From assembly GCF_006716905.1 (NCBI RefSeq), contig NZ_VFPV01000001.1, forward strand, positions 1,242,001 to 1,306,000: DNA of 64,000 nt. Reading direction: 5' to 3'. Below the pieces are notes generated by a model. It saw only the letters and a program-made list of their open reading frames with translations, was not told where the DNA came from and did not search any database. A program made the position numbers and the translations under genes. This DNA is from Acidovorax temperans (GTDB taxonomy: Bacteria; Pseudomonadota; Gammaproteobacteria; Burkholderiales; Burkholderiaceae_C). The stretch's first letter is position 1. The number at the start of each line of letters is the position of its first letter. Below are positions 10,298-20,807 of this stretch, one piece after another.

Positions 10298-11515
10298 ATG
10301 GCCACGGCAGCATCGAGAGACATCAAGGAATTTGTCTTTGAATGGGAGGGAAAAGATCGTGCAGGTAAAGTGGTGCGCGGAGAAATCCGGGCTGTAGGCG
10401 AAAATCAAGTCCAAGCGACACTTCGCCGTCAAGGAGTTTTCCCTACAAAAATAAAGAAGCGACGCACCCGCTCGGGGAAAAAGATCAAGCCTAAAGACAT
10501 AGCGCTTTTTACTCGACAACTGGCAACAATGATGAAAGCTGGAGTTCCATTGCTTCAGTCTTTTGACATCGTTGGCCGAGGCAATACAAACGCAAGCGTT
10601 ACAAAGCTTCTTAATGACATTCGCTCGGATGTTGAAACGGGAACATCTTTGAACGCAGCGTTTCGCAAGCACCCCATGTATTTTGATAGTCTCTACTGCA
10701 ATCTAGTAGAGGCAGGAGAGGCAGCAGGTATTTTAGAAGCATTACTTGATCGCCTAGCCACTTATATGGAGAAAACAGAGGCGATCAAGTCGAAAATCAA
10801 ATCGGCTCTAATGTACCCAGCCTCCGTCATCATTGTTGCTTTTGTAGTCGTAACAGTGATCATGATATTTGTTATTCCAGCATTCAAAGAGGTATTTACC
10901 TCTTTTGGAGCCGACCTACCCGCACCAACACTTTTCGTGATGGGAATCAGCGAAGTTTTCGTGAAATGGTGGTGGCTCATTTTTTCAATAATTGGCGGCG
11001 GATTTTATTTTTTCTTTCAAGCATGGAAAAGAAATGAAAAGATGCAGAAATTCATGGATCGATTTTTATTAAAAATGCCCATTTTTGGGGCACTGATCGA
11101 TAAATCTTGTGTTGCACGATGGACACGTACATTGGCAACCATGTTTGCAGCAGGCGTTCCACTGGTTGAAGCACTAGATTCGGTAGGAGGCGCATCAGGC
11201 AACTCTGTCTATGCAACAGCGACAGAAAAAATTCAGCAGGAAGTATCTACAGGCACCAGCCTCACCGTAGCTATGGACAACGCGAAGATATTTCCGTCGA
11301 TGGTCATTCAAATGTGTGCTATCGGTGAAGAGTCCGGATCCATTGATCACATGCTGGGGAAGGCTGCTGATTTTTACGAAGCGGAAGTTGACGAGATGGT
11401 TGCAGGCCTCTCCAGTCTGATGGAACCCATCATTATTGTTTTTCTCGGCTCTTTGATTGGCGGAATCGTAGTCTCCATGTACCTCCCCATTTTCAAATTG
11501 GGTCAGGTGGTTTAA
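10298..11515 (+). CDS. pilC: type IV pilus inner-membrane platform protein PilC
   Basis: 405 residues with two T2SSF domains (about 70-193 and 273-395) and three hydrophobic segments, as in PilC/GspF. The motif FTRQLATMMKAGVPLLQ begins the first repeat and ARWTRTLATMFAAGVPLVEAL the second. It couples the PilB motor to pilin assembly. It follows pilB by 28 bases and its TAA shares one base with the pilD ATG. Parts are strongly AT-rich (bases 10981-11040 contain 17 G or C out of 60), unlike the rest of the window. Confidence 0.97.
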   Translation: MATAASRDIKEFVFEWEGKDRAGKVVRGEIRAVGENQVQATLRRQGVFPTKIKKRRTRSGKKIKPKDIALFTRQLATMMKAGVPLLQSFDIVGRGNTNASVTKLLNDIRSDVETGTSLNAAFRKHPMYFDSLYCNLVEAGEAAGILEALLDRLATYMEKTEAIKSKIKSALMYPASVIIVAFVVVTVIMIFVIPAFKEVFTSFGADLPAPTLFVMGISEVFVKWWWLIFSIIGGGFYFFFQAWKRNEKMQKFMDRFLLKMPIFGALIDKSCVARWTRTLATMFAAGVPLVEALDSVGGASGNSVYATATEKIQQEVSTGTSLTVAMDNAKIFPSMVIQMCAIGEESGSIDHMLGKAADFYEAEVDEMVAGLSSLMEPIIIVFLGSLIGGIVVSMYLPIFKLGQVV

Positions 11516-12399
11516 TGGATATCGCTGTGTTGCCTGCCGCTGGGTTGGCGGGTTTTCTAGGATTGCTCATAGGTAGTTTTTTGAATGTCGTAATTTACCG
11601 ATTGCCCAAGATGATGGAACGTCAATGGGCGGCGGAAATTACCGCTTATCAGGCAGAAAAAGAGAACAGCCCATCAAGAACAGAAGAGCCGCCCCCCGCG
11701 GAAGCGTCCTTCAATCTCATGGTTCCTCGGTCAGCGTGTCCGGCATGCGGGCACCAGGTTGCTTGGTACGAAAACATCCCTGTCGTCAGTTACCTGTTTC
11801 TGCGCGGTAAGTGTTCAGGTTGCGCGACGCGGATCAGTGCGCGGTATCCGCTGGTGGAACTTTTGACCGGGGCACTTTTCTTTTTTTGCGTGCATCGCTG
11901 GGGTCCCACCCCCACAGGATTGGCTTGGTGTGGTTTTTCAGCGGTTTTGATTGCGCTTGCTTTCATTGATTGGGACACCACGTTGCTGCCTGATGATTTG
12001 ACCTTGCCACTCTTGTGGGCGGGTCTGCTGGCTGCCGCGTTGCAGTGGATTCAGGTGCCGTTGTTCTCTTCCGTGATGGGGGCTGCGGCTGGCTACCTGT
12101 CCTTGTGGCTTGTCTATTGGGGCTTCAAGTTGGCCACGGGCAAGGAGGGGATGGGGTACGGCGACTTCAAACTGTTTGCCGCTTTGGGCGCCTGGTTTGG
12201 CTGGGAGGCCTTGGTCCCGATCATCCTGATGTCCTCCGTGATTGGGGCGATTGTCGGTATTGGGCTCAAAGTTTTCAGCAGCTTGCGCGAGGGGGGCTAC
12301 ATTCCTTTCGGACCGTTCCTGGTAAGTGCTGGGCTGACCGCAATGATCGCGAGCCCCAAGGTGATGCTGGATACGGTGTTGCGGACGTTTGGGCTGTAA
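11515..12399 (+). CDS. pilD: prepilin leader peptidase / N-methyltransferase
   Basis: 294 residues, polytopic membrane enzyme. The cytoplasmic zinc loop has the two CxxC pairs (CPACGHQVAWYENIP ... GKCSGC, residues about 75-105), and the aspartate protease residues are expected in DWDTTLLPDD and GMGYGDFKL. It cleaves and N-methylates type IV prepilins. Its start overlaps the pilC stop by one base; coaE begins immediately after its TAA. Confidence 0.96.
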   Translation: MDIAVLPAAGLAGFLGLLIGSFLNVVIYRLPKMMERQWAAEITAYQAEKENSPSRTEEPPPAEASFNLMVPRSACPACGHQVAWYENIPVVSYLFLRGKCSGCATRISARYPLVELLTGALFFFCVHRWGPTPTGLAWCGFSAVLIALAFIDWDTTLLPDDLTLPLLWAGLLAAALQWIQVPLFSSVMGAAAGYLSLWLVYWGFKLATGKEGMGYGDFKLFAALGAWFGWEALVPIILMSSVIGAIVGIGLKVFSSLREGGYIPFGPFLVSAGLTAMIASPKVMLDTVLRTFGL

Positions 12400-13014
12400 A
12401 TGCGCGGGCGCGCCTCAAGAATTGGCCTTACTGGGGGCATCGGCAGCGGCAAGTCCACTTTTGGAGCGTTGCTCCAGAAGCGCGGCGCAGCCCTCGTGGA
12501 TTCCGATCAAATCGCCAGACAAGTCACCGGGCCCGGGGGCGCAGCCATCGCCGCGATTGTTCAGCGCTTTGGACCTGAGTTCGTGGACGATACGGGGGCG
12601 CTTGACCGAGGGCGGATGCGAGAGTTGGCGTACTCGGCACCTGATGCACGCACAGCGTTGGAAGCCATCGTTCACCCGCTGGTGTCCTTGCACAGCAGCC
12701 AGCAAGCACAGGCGGCAGAAGATGCGGGAACGCGGGTCATTGTGTTTGACGTCCCGTTGCTGGTGGAGTCTGGCCGTTGGGTGCAGCGGCTGGATGCGGT
12801 GATCGTGATCGATTGCCCGCCCGCTTTGCAGATTCAGCGTGTGATGAGCCGAAGTGGTCTGAACCGGAGCACTGTCGAGGCGATTTTGGCTGCCCAATCT
12901 CCCCGCAACATTCGGCGCGCATCGGCCGATATCGTGGTTCACAATGGTGATAATTGCACGCTGGCCGATCTTCACAAGATGGCGGAACAAGTAGCCACCC
13001 GGTTGGGGCTATGA
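12400..13014 (+). CDS. coaE: dephospho-CoA kinase
   Basis: 204 residues with Walker A GLTGGIGSGKST at residues 9-20 and the DSDQIAR block after it. It phosphorylates dephospho-CoA in the last step of coenzyme A synthesis. The start codon follows the pilD stop with no spacing, so translation must be coupled or re-initiated. Placement between pilD and zapD is conserved in beta- and gammaproteobacteria. Confidence 0.96.
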   Translation: MRGRASRIGLTGGIGSGKSTFGALLQKRGAALVDSDQIARQVTGPGGAAIAAIVQRFGPEFVDDTGALDRGRMRELAYSAPDARTALEAIVHPLVSLHSSQQAQAAEDAGTRVIVFDVPLLVESGRWVQRLDAVIVIDCPPALQIQRVMSRSGLNRSTVEAILAAQSPRNIRRASADIVVHNGDNCTLADLHKMAEQVATRLGL

Positions 13015-13103
13015 TGTTCCTCAATGCATAAAAGCACCTGCCGGTTGGCGTTTTCAAGCCTTCGGCGCCAGGCCCAACCCACTGCGCCCAGGAACCTGCC
13101 AGC

Positions 13104-13859
13104 GTGATCCTTTACGAATACCCTTTCAACGAACGACTCAGGACATACCTCCGCCTGGAGCAATTGTTCCGGCGGCTTGGAGAGTTGATTCCCAGGGCCC
13201 ATCCCCTGGACCACCATTACGCACTGGTCACCATGTTTGAAATCATGGATGTGGCGGCCAGAGCCGATCTGAAATCAGATGTTCTCAAGGACATCGAAAA
13301 GCACAAGCACCAGCTGGATGGCTACCGTGGCAATCCATCCATTTCCGAAGCGGCCCTGGATGCGGTGATTGCACAGCTGGACCGTTGCTTTGCTGCGCTG
13401 AACAGCCAATCAGGCAAGGCGGGCCATGCTCTCACCGAGAACGACTGGCTGATGAGCATTCGCAGCCGCGTAGGCATCCCCGGCGGTACTTGCGGGTTTG
13501 ACCTGCCTGCGTACTACGCATGGCAACACAAAGATGCCGCTTACCGGCAAGAGGCTCTTCAAGGCTGGGCATCGACGTTGGCCCCACTGGCCGAGTCGAT
13601 CTATGTGCTGCTCAAACTCCTGCGTGACTCTGGCGTGCCCCAAAAGGTGGCGGCCGAACGGGGTCAGTTCCAGCAAAACCTGCCCGCAGGCCGCACGTTT
13701 CAACTGCTGCGGCTGCGCATTGATCCCTATTGCGGACTGATTCCTGAAATCAGCGGCAACCGCCTGATTGTCTCCGTGCGCCTGATGAAGCAAGAGGCGG
13801 ATGGGCGACTGCACGCCTGCACCGACGATGCGGCGTTTGAACTGACGTTGTGCGCTTGA
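13104..13859 (+). CDS. zapD: cell division protein ZapD
   Basis: 251 residues starting at GTG 13104, chosen because [22 protein letters not shown] is the conserved start of ZapD (YacF) and no ATG lies near. Mostly alpha-helical N-terminal half followed by a beta-strand domain. ZapD binds the FtsZ C-terminal tail and bundles filaments at the division site. It lies 89 bases after coaE and is followed by yacG, as in other proteobacteria. Confidence 0.94.
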   Translation: MILYEYPFNERLRTYLRLEQLFRRLGELIPRAHPLDHHYALVTMFEIMDVAARADLKSDVLKDIEKHKHQLDGYRGNPSISEAALDAVIAQLDRCFAALNSQSGKAGHALTENDWLMSIRSRVGIPGGTCGFDLPAYYAWQHKDAAYRQEALQGWASTLAPLAESIYVLLKLLRDSGVPQKVAAERGQFQQNLPAGRTFQLLRLRIDPYCGLIPEISGNRLIVSVRLMKQEADGRLHACTDDAAFELTLCA

Positions 13860-13903
13860 TTCCAGGCTTTCCGCCGCGCAAGCCTCTATTGAAGAAGTCC
13901 AAC

Positions 13904-14137
13904 ATGGCATCCAGCAAAACCCATAACGAACCGTCAGGCCAAGGAGCGGCCCGCACCGTGGTGTGCCCGACCTGCGGTGGAGATAGCGTTTACAGCCCTG
14001 CCAACCGCTACCGGCCGTTTTGCAGTGAGCGCTGCAAGCAAATCGATTTGGGCGCCTGGGCCAGTGAAGACTTCCGCATGCCCGCAGAAGCGCCTCCGGC
14101 AGACGCTCAGTACGGCGACCCGCGCCTGGAGCATTGA
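13904..14137 (+). CDS. yacG: DNA gyrase inhibitor YacG, zinc-binding
   Basis: 77 residues from ATG 13904. Zinc ligands are seen as CPTCGG (residues 21-26) and CSERCK about 15 residues on, followed by the conserved [12 protein letters not shown] block. The family is reported to bind zinc and to inhibit gyrase in E. coli. An upstream in-frame ATG at 13850 would overlap the zapD end and add unconserved residues. Last gene of the pilB-to-yacG run; repeat copy 2 follows. Confidence 0.93.
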   Translation: MASSKTHNEPSGQGAARTVVCPTCGGDSVYSPANRYRPFCSERCKQIDLGAWASEDFRMPAEAPPADAQYGDPRLEH

Positions 14138-14149
14138 TACATTAAATGT

Positions 14150-14200
14150 GGTGCTAGCGCTTATCTAGCAAGCGCCAGCAGCTACAAAATCAGGAGCAAA
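14150..14200 (+). repeat. dispersed bipartite palindromic repeat, copy 2
   Basis: Core TGCTAGCGCTT, six-base centre, AAGCGCCAGCAGCTA, then a diverged tail ending GAGCAAA at 14200. The very next base starts the minus-strand stop codon of the mutT-like gene. It fills the gap between the convergent yacG and mutT-like genes. Confidence 0.85.
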
Positions 14201-14608
14201 TCAAGCAAGCTGCTCCTGCTCCAGCCAATCGAGAACAGGGTAGGCTCCTGGCAACACGGGCTCCACGGTGAGGGGAAACGTCTGCCAAGCCATGGATTGG
14301 CCTTCGCGCATTTCAAACTGACCGCTCCACTCCCGAACCTTGCACCAGTGCAAGCGCACCAGGGCATGAGGGTAGTCGTGCTCGGTCACCTTCCAGACGC
14401 TGGCGGAGGCAATGGTGATGCCCAGCTCCTCTTCCAGTTCACGGCGCAGCGCCTGCTCTACGGTCTCACCCGCTTCCAGCTTGCCCCCCGGAAATTCCCA
14501 GTACCCTGCGTACGGCTTGCCCGGTGGGCGGGTGGACAGCAGCATGGCGCCATCTTCACGCAACAGAATGCCGACGGCGACCTCGGTGTGCTTGCGGGGT
14601 TCAGCCAT
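14201..14608 (-). CDS. mutT: MutT-like Nudix hydrolase (8-oxo-dGTP diphosphatase type)
   Basis: 135 residues from ATG 14608, chosen for the GGAGGG binding site just upstream and the MAEPRKHTEVAVGILL start; a longer frame reaches 14650. The Nudix box is complete (GGKLEAGETVEQ, REL.EELGI). The fold and EFPGGK context match MutT enzymes that remove oxidised dGTP from the nucleotide pool. The following DUF815 ATPase gene lies upstream on the same strand with a 45-base gap, so the two may be co-transcribed. Confidence 0.88.
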   Translation of the reverse strand: MAEPRKHTEVAVGILLREDGAMLLSTRPPGKPYAGYWEFPGGKLEAGETVEQALRRELEEELGITIASASVWKVTEHDYPHALVRLHWCKVREWSGQFEMREGQSMAWQTFPLTVEPVLPGAYPVLDWLEQEQLA

Positions 14609-14653
14609 GGCAGAGCCCTCCACGTTGGATGAGCCTCCTAACGCAGCCAAGCC

Positions 14654-15520
14654 TCATAGCCGCCCCGCGTAGTCGCGTGCGAACTGGTAGGCCACCCGCC
14701 CGCTGCGCGAGCCGCGCTCCAGCGCCCACACCAGCGCCTCAGGTCGTGCCGCTTCAATCGCCGATGCGGGCACACCAAGGGATGCAAGCCACTGGGCCAC
14801 GATGGTCAGGTACTCATCCTGGCTGAAGGGGTAGAAGCTCACCCACAGGCCAAAGCGTTCCGACAGCGAAATCTTCTCTTCCACCACCTCACCCGGGTGC
14901 ACTTCACCATCGTCCGTGTGGGTGTAGGTGCGGTTTTCCGACATGTATTCGGGCAAGAGGTGGCGCCGGTTACTGGTGGCATAGATCAGCACGTTGGGGG
15001 TGGCGGCAGCCACCGAACCGTCCAGAATGGACTTGAGTGTCTTGTAGCCCGGCTCGCCATCTTCAAAGCTCAGGTCATCGCAGAAGATGATGAACTTCTC
15101 AGGGCGGTCAGAGACGACATCGACGATATCCGGCAGGTCCGTCAAGTCGGCCTTGTCCACTTCAATCAGGCGCAGGCCCTGACCTGCGTAGGCATTCAGG
15201 CAGGCCTTGATGAGGGAGGACTTGCCTGTGCCACGGGCACCCGTCAGCAGCACATTGTTGGCGGTTTTGCCTTGCACAAACTGCAGCGTATTGCGCTCGA
15301 TCTTTTCCTTCTGGCCATCGATCTCTTTCAGATCAGCCAACTGCATGGACGCCACATGGCGCACAGGTTCCAGCGTGCCGTGGCCGCTGCTGCGCTTGCG
15401 GTAGCGCCAGGCGATGGACTGCGACCAATCGGGCGCACCCAAGGGCTGGGGCAGCACCGATTCGATGCGGGCGATGAGCTGCTCGGCCCGCTCCATCAAG
15501 CGTTCAAATTTTTCATTCAT
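14654..15520 (-). CDS. DUF815 family AAA-type ATPase
   Basis: 288 residues. Walker A GARGTGKSS at 94-102 and Walker B-like IIFCDDLSF at about 145-153; the blocks YATSNRRHLLPEYM and ERFGLWVSFYPFSQDEYL are the signatures of DUF815. The domain is found widely in proteobacteria, commonly beside mutT and argJ, but its physiological role is not established. No membrane segment or signal peptide. Confidence 0.9.
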   Translation of the reverse strand: MNEKFERLMERAEQLIARIESVLPQPLGAPDWSQSIAWRYRKRSSGHGTLEPVRHVASMQLADLKEIDGQKEKIERNTLQFVQGKTANNVLLTGARGTGKSSLIKACLNAYAGQGLRLIEVDKADLTDLPDIVDVVSDRPEKFIIFCDDLSFEDGEPGYKTLKSILDGSVAAATPNVLIYATSNRRHLLPEYMSENRTYTHTDDGEVHPGEVVEEKISLSERFGLWVSFYPFSQDEYLTIVAQWLASLGVPASAIEAARPEALVWALERGSRSGRVAYQFARDYAGRL

Positions 15521-15575
15521 TTTGGCACCCAGCGCTTTACCATCAAGCGCAAGCAGCTATAAATTCAATAGCAAA
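15521..15575 (+). repeat. dispersed bipartite palindromic repeat, copy 3
   Basis: Well-preserved copy: TTTTGGC end, AGCGCTT, centre, AAGCGCAAGCAGCTAT, seven bases, ATAGCAAA. It spans exactly from the first base after the DUF815 start codon to the argJ stop codon (15576-15578), so it fills the whole intergenic gap. Confidence 0.88.
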
Positions 15576-16805
15576 TCAAGACCGGTAGTCGGCGTTGATC
15601 GTCACGTAGTCGTGGCTGAAGTCGCAGGTCCACACGGTGTCCGAGGCATCACCACGGCCCAGTGCCACGCGCACGGTGATCTCGCTTTGCTTCATCACAC
15701 GCTGGCCATCCTCTTCTCGGTAGGCGGGGTTGCGCCCACCGCTCACGGCCACGTGCACATCGTCCAGGTACAGGTCGATCCGTGTCTGGTCCAGGTCGGC
15801 AATGCCGGCATAGCCCACCGCCGCCAGAATGCGGCCCAGGTTTGGGTCGCTGGCGTAGAAGGCTGTCTTCACCAGGGGCGAGTGGGCAATCGCATAGGCC
15901 ACCTGGCGGCACTCTTCACCAGTCTTGCCGCCCTCCACGCGCACAGTGATGAACTTGGTTGCACCCTCGCCGTCGCGCACGATGGCCTGGGCCAGCTTTT
16001 GCGCCACATCCAGCATGGCTGCCAGCAGGGCCTGCCCTTCGGTGCTGTCCAGCGAAGTGATGGGGGCGTGGGCTGCCTTATTGGTCGCCACCACCACGAA
16101 AGAATCGTTGGTCGAGGTGTCGCCATCGATCGTCACGCGGTTGAACGACCGGTCTGCCAGATGGCGTGCCAGTTGCTGCACTACCGATGCGTCCACACAG
16201 GCATCGGTGGCCAAAAAGCCCAGCATGGTCGCCATGTTGGGGCGGATCATGCCCGCGCCCTTGCTGATGCCCGTGATGGACACGGTGGCACCACCGACCT
16301 GGGCCTGGGCGCTGAACGCCTTGGGCAGGGTGTCCGTGGTCATGATGCCTTCGGCGGCGCGCGCCCAGTGGTCCGCCTGCGCATCGGCCAACGCGGCGGG
16401 CAAACCGGCCTCGATGCGGTCGGTGGGCAAGGACTCCATGATCACGCCAGTGGAAAAAGGCAGCACCTGCTCGGGCGCCACGTTCAGCAAGCCCGCCAGG
16501 GCCTGGCATGTAGAGCGCGCACGCGCCAAGCCATCGGCCCCCGTGCCGGCGTTGGCGTTGCCAGTGTTGATGACCATGGCGCGCACACCTTTGCCTGCGG
16601 CCAGATGCTCGCGGCTCACTTGCACCGGCGCTGCGCAAAAGCGGTTTTGCGTGAAGACGCCAGCCACGCTGGCCCCTTCGTCCAGCAAAAACACCGTGAG
16701 GTCCTTGCGATTGGCCTTGCGGACGCCCGCTTCGGTCACGCCAATACGAACACCTGCGATGGGATGCAGGTCAGCCGCCACAGGGGCCAGAAGATTTACA
16801 GGCAT
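15576..16805 (-). CDS. argJ: bifunctional glutamate N-acetyltransferase / amino-acid acetyltransferase
   Basis: 409 residues from ATG 16805 ([22 protein letters not shown]); five further upstream codons are possible but unconserved. The self-cleavage site is seen in [16 protein letters not shown], with Thr193 as the expected new N-terminal nucleophile of the beta chain. It recycles the acetyl group in the arginine pathway and may also make N-acetylglutamate from acetyl-CoA. Monocistronic-looking, upstream of the DUF815 gene. Confidence 0.97.
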   Translation of the reverse strand: MPVNLLAPVAADLHPIAGVRIGVTEAGVRKANRKDLTVFLLDEGASVAGVFTQNRFCAAPVQVSREHLAAGKGVRAMVINTGNANAGTGADGLARARSTCQALAGLLNVAPEQVLPFSTGVIMESLPTDRIEAGLPAALADAQADHWARAAEGIMTTDTLPKAFSAQAQVGGATVSITGISKGAGMIRPNMATMLGFLATDACVDASVVQQLARHLADRSFNRVTIDGDTSTNDSFVVVATNKAAHAPITSLDSTEGQALLAAMLDVAQKLAQAIVRDGEGATKFITVRVEGGKTGEECRQVAYAIAHSPLVKTAFYASDPNLGRILAAVGYAGIADLDQTRIDLYLDDVHVAVSGGRNPAYREEDGQRVMKQSEITVRVALGRGDASDTVWTCDFSHDYVTINADYRS

Positions 16806-16862
16806 AGAGTGCTCTTTCAAGAAAACTGCGGACGATTATGCGCAAAGACGAGGGTACAAATG

Positions 16863-16886
16863 AAAACACGGGCCGCAGCCCGTGTT
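16863..16886 (-). terminator. rho-independent terminator of secA
   Basis: On the minus strand AACACGGGC (16886-16878) pairs with GCCCGTGTT (16873-16865) around a 4-base loop and is followed by more T. It begins 17 bases after the secA stop codon. Confidence 0.8.
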
Positions 16887-16902
16887 GGAATCTAACCAGC
16901 CA

Positions 16903-19662
16903 TCAGGCCAGCTTGCCGTGGCACTGCTTGTATTTTTTGCCACTGCCGCAGGGGCAGGGATCATTGCGCCCCACGCGCATGCCTTCAAAGGCTGTGGTGT
17001 CGATACCGCCACCGGCGTCACCAGAAGTGGTTTCGGCCTCGCCAGTTTCGGTGGGTGCGGTGTAGGTCACGTTGGTGATGTGCTCAGCGCGGGCCTCCAG
17101 CTGCTGTGCCGCCTCATCCAGCTGGGCAGAGGACTGCACTTGCACCGTCATCAAGATCTTGGTGACTTCGTTCTTGACGTGATCGATCAACTGACGGAAC
17201 AGCTCAAACGCTTCGCGCTTGTATTCCTGCTTGGGCTGCTTCTGGGCGTAGCCACGCAGATGGATGCCCTGGCGCAGATAGTCCAGTGCGCTCAGGTGGT
17301 CACGCCAGTTAGAGTCAAAGCTTTGCAGCAGCACTGCACGCTCGAACTGCGTGAAGTTCTCACGCCCCACTTGTGCCACCTTGGCTTCAAAAGCGGCATG
17401 CGCCAGCTTGACAACATGCTCCAGAATTTCCTCGTCGGTGATGGACTCGGACTGGCTCACCCATGCCTGCAACTGCACGGGAACCTGCCATTCGTCGTTG
17501 AGGATTTTCTCCAGCGAAGCCAGGTCCCACTGCTCTTCCACTGACTCGGCAGGCACATACTGGCGCACCAGGTCTGTCATGCAGTCCTCGCGCATCGCGG
17601 CAATCACATCCGTCAAATCCGACGAATCGAGGATGTCGTTGCGCTGCTGGTAGATCACCTTGCGCTGGTCATTGGCTACGTCGTCGTATTCCAGCAGTTG
17701 CTTGCGGATGTCGAAATTGCGGGCCTCGACCTTGCGCTGGGCGGATTCAATGCTGCGCGTCACGATGCCGGCTTCGATGGCTTCGCCATCGGGCATCTTC
17801 AGGCGGTCCATGATGGCCTTGACGCGATCGCCCGCGAAAATGCGCATCAGCGAGTCATCCAGGCTCAGGTAGAAACGTGAAGAGCCTGGGTCGCCCTGGC
17901 GGCCGGAACGGCCACGCAACTGGTTGTCGATACGGCGAGACTCATGGCGCTCCGTCGCAATGATGCGCAGACCGCCCAGTGCCTTGACCTTTTCGTGGTC
18001 AGCCTTCCACTGTTCGCGCAGCGCTGCCACCTTGGCGGCACGCTCGGATTCGGACAGGGACTCGTCGGCTTCGATGGCTGCCACATCCTTCTCGATGTTG
18101 CCACCCAGCACGATGTCGGTACCACGCCCAGCCATGTTGGTGGCAATGGTGATCATGCCCTCGCGACCCGCCTGGGCCACGATATCGGCCTCGCGCGCGT
18201 GCTGCTTGGCATTGAGCACCTGGTGCGGCAGGCCCTCCTTGTTCAGCAGCTGGTCGATGATTTCGGAGTTCTCGATCGACGTGGTGCCCACCAGCACGGG
18301 CTGGCCGCGCTCGTGGCACTCGCGAATATCCTTGATCGCGGCTTCATACTTCTCGCGCGTGGTCTTGTAGACGCGGTCGAGCTGGTCGTCTCGCTTGCTG
18401 GGCCGGTTGGGTGGGATGACCACGGTTTCGAGGCCGTAGATTTCCTGGAACTCATACGCTTCGGTATCGGCCGTGCCCGTCATGCCAGCCAGCTTGTTGT
18501 ACAAGCGGAAGTAGTTCTGGAATGTGATCGAAGCCAGGGTCTGGTTTTCAGCCTGGATGTTCACACCTTCCTTGGCCTCTACTGCCTGGTGCAAGCCATC
18601 GCTCCAGCGACGGCCCGACATGAGGCGGCCGGTGAATTCGTCCACGATCACGATTTCGCCGTTCTGCACAACGTAGTGCTGATCGCGGTGATAAAGGTGG
18701 TGGGCACGCAGGGCTGCGTACAGGTGGTGCATCAAAGTGATGTTGGCCGGGTCGTAAACCGAAGCACCCTCGGCGATCAGGCCATGGCTGGCCAGAATAC
18801 GCTCTGCAGACTCGTGCCCTTGCTCGGTCAGGAAGACTTGGTGCGCCTTCTCATCAACGGTGAAGTCTCCGGGCTTGATGACCCCTTCGCCCGTGCGCGG
18901 ATCGGCTTCCCCTTCCTGGCGCACCAGCAGCGGAACCACCTTGTTCATGGCAATGTAAATTGCCGTGTGGTCTTCTGCCTGACCACTGATGATCAGTGGA
19001 GTGCGTGCCTCGTCGATCAGGATGGAGTCCACCTCGTCCACGATGGCGTAATTCAGCCCTTGCTGCACACGGTCACGGGCTTCGTAGACCATGTTGTCAC
19101 GCAGGTAATCGAAGCCGTATTCGTTGTTGGTGCCGTAGGTGATGTCAGCGCGATACGCGGCTTGCTTTTCCTCGCGCGGCATGTTGGGCAGGTTGATACC
19201 CACCGTCAAACCCAGGAAGTTATAGAGGCGGCCCATCCACTGGGCATCGCGATTGGCAAGATAGTCATTCACGGTGACTACGTGCACGCCCTTGCCAGAC
19301 AGCGCATTGAGGTACACCGGCAGCGTTGCGGTCAGGGTTTTGCCCTCACCCGTGCGCATTTCCGAAATCTTTCCATGGTGCAGTGCCATGCCCCCGAGCA
19401 TCTGCACATCGAAGTGGCGCATTTTCATGATGCGCTTGGAACCCTCACGCACCACAGCAAAGGCTTCGGGGAGGATCGAATCAAGAGACTCGCCCTTGGC
19501 TACGCGATCCTTGAACTCCTGGGTTTTGGCGCGCAACGCGTCGTCCGAAAGCTTCTCATATTCGGGCTCCATGCTGTTGATGCGAGCAACCACTTTGCGG
19601 TATTGCTTGAGAAGCCGGTCATTTCGGCTGCCGAAAATTTTGGTGAGGAAATTGGTTGCCAT
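16903..19662 (-). CDS. secA: preprotein translocase ATPase SecA
   Basis: 919 residues from ATG 19662 ([21 protein letters not shown]). Walker A as MRTGEGKTL near residue 105, the DEAD-like block [16 protein letters not shown], and the helicase motif [11 protein letters not shown] are present. The C-terminal zinc-binding SecB-interaction motif [14 protein letters not shown] ends the protein. It drives Sec-dependent export at the inner membrane. A possible upstream start at 19683 adds seven unconserved residues. Monocistronic, with its own terminator. Confidence 0.98.
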   Translation of the reverse strand: MATNFLTKIFGSRNDRLLKQYRKVVARINSMEPEYEKLSDDALRAKTQEFKDRVAKGESLDSILPEAFAVVREGSKRIMKMRHFDVQMLGGMALHHGKISEMRTGEGKTLTATLPVYLNALSGKGVHVVTVNDYLANRDAQWMGRLYNFLGLTVGINLPNMPREEKQAAYRADITYGTNNEYGFDYLRDNMVYEARDRVQQGLNYAIVDEVDSILIDEARTPLIISGQAEDHTAIYIAMNKVVPLLVRQEGEADPRTGEGVIKPGDFTVDEKAHQVFLTEQGHESAERILASHGLIAEGASVYDPANITLMHHLYAALRAHHLYHRDQHYVVQNGEIVIVDEFTGRLMSGRRWSDGLHQAVEAKEGVNIQAENQTLASITFQNYFRLYNKLAGMTGTADTEAYEFQEIYGLETVVIPPNRPSKRDDQLDRVYKTTREKYEAAIKDIRECHERGQPVLVGTTSIENSEIIDQLLNKEGLPHQVLNAKQHAREADIVAQAGREGMITIATNMAGRGTDIVLGGNIEKDVAAIEADESLSESERAAKVAALREQWKADHEKVKALGGLRIIATERHESRRIDNQLRGRSGRQGDPGSSRFYLSLDDSLMRIFAGDRVKAIMDRLKMPDGEAIEAGIVTRSIESAQRKVEARNFDIRKQLLEYDDVANDQRKVIYQQRNDILDSSDLTDVIAAMREDCMTDLVRQYVPAESVEEQWDLASLEKILNDEWQVPVQLQAWVSQSESITDEEILEHVVKLAHAAFEAKVAQVGRENFTQFERAVLLQSFDSNWRDHLSALDYLRQGIHLRGYAQKQPKQEYKREAFELFRQLIDHVKNEVTKILMTVQVQSSAQLDEAAQQLEARAEHITNVTYTAPTETGEAETTSGDAGGGIDTTAFEGMRVGRNDPCPCGSGKKYKQCHGKLA

Positions 19663-19791
19663 GCGAACAGGTCCGCTCGACACGCTTCAACAACGCTGTC
19701 GAACGACCGAAATCCCTAATAAGAATTGAATGCAGGTGGGCTCTTTGCGTGCAAATGCAAGCATTCCGCGGAGAACCCAGGACGGTGGATT

Positions 19792-20775
19792 TTACCTGCC
19801 TACAGGAGGCGCGTTTTGCTGGGCTACCAGGGGGGTTCTGGAGATCGCCGCGACGGTATCTGCAGCCTTGCCAGAACCTGCATTGAAGAATTTTTGAGGA
19901 TCCTGAAATACCCCTTGAACGAGCACTTCAAAATGCAGGTGGGGTCCCGTAGAACGCCCGGTGCTACCCACCTCTGCGATCTTCTGCCCACGCTTGACCA
20001 GATCACCCTGCTTTACCAGAGTGCGGGACGCATGGGCATAGCGTGTCACCAACTGGTTGCCATGATCCAATTCGATCATGTTCCCATAAGCCGGGTGAAA
20101 CTCTTGAGCAATCACCACCCCACCAGCAGCTGCCAGGATGGGGGTACCAGTATCCGCCTGAAAATCAAGCCCTGTATGCAGCGCCGACTGGCCGGTGAAT
20201 GGATCCAGCCGCCACCCAAACGCAGACCCGGCCGTGCGCCCTGTCACCGGGGCATGCGTGGGTACCATTTTCTTGCGGATGTGCTGATCAAATAAACGGG
20301 ACTCAGCTACCGTCATCCAGTCAGATCGCTGGCCAGCCACCCTCTCCAGATCATCCAGGGTGGCTTGCAGCTCTTCCAACGACAAATTCCGCGCCCCGAC
20401 CAGCGCACCGCCGCGGCCATCGGCCTTGGGAACCTCTGATGCGGGCAAGCCTGCCAAGCCCATGACGCGCTCGCCCAGGGATTCCAGCTGAACCATACGG
20501 GCCTGCATCTCGCCCACGCGCTTGGCCATGGCATCAAGGTTGGCGCGCATGAACTTGTCGCGCTCATCGAACTCGTCTTTGGCAACCAGTTTGACCAGCG
20601 CGCCAAACACGGGCCAACCCTCCCGCGCTCCCTTCACAAAAACCCAGTGATAGAGCGAAGCAGCAACCAGCAAGAATCCGAGCGCGAGCATGCAACCCAC
20701 CAGAGCCAGCCGAGCACCCGACAGGTGCAAGGAGCGGGTGCGGGCTCCGCGAGCGTCCGTGATAATCAAATGCAC
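19792..20775 (-). CDS. M23 (LytM) family membrane-anchored peptidase
   Basis: 327 residues from GTG 20775, chosen over the ATG at 20805 because an AGGGAG binding site precedes it by eight bases and VHLIITDARGARTRS matches related proteins. One N-terminal membrane segment (about 25-50), a coiled-coil region (85-150) and a C-terminal LytM domain with zinc ligands in HTGLDFQAD and HLHFEV. Both ligand motifs are intact, so it may be an active endopeptidase, or an amidase activator of the EnvC/NlpD kind. Its position upstream of secA is common in related genomes. Confidence 0.9.
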   Translation of the reverse strand: MHLIITDARGARTRSLHLSGARLALVGCMLALGFLLVAASLYHWVFVKGAREGWPVFGALVKLVAKDEFDERDKFMRANLDAMAKRVGEMQARMVQLESLGERVMGLAGLPASEVPKADGRGGALVGARNLSLEELQATLDDLERVAGQRSDWMTVAESRLFDQHIRKKMVPTHAPVTGRTAGSAFGWRLDPFTGQSALHTGLDFQADTGTPILAAAGGVVIAQEFHPAYGNMIELDHGNQLVTRYAHASRTLVKQGDLVKRGQKIAEVGSTGRSTGPHLHFEVLVQGVFQDPQKFFNAGSGKAADTVAAISRTPLVAQQNAPPVGR

Positions 20776-20807
20776 AAAAACATCTCCCTGCCATAGAGGC
20801 ACCACCC

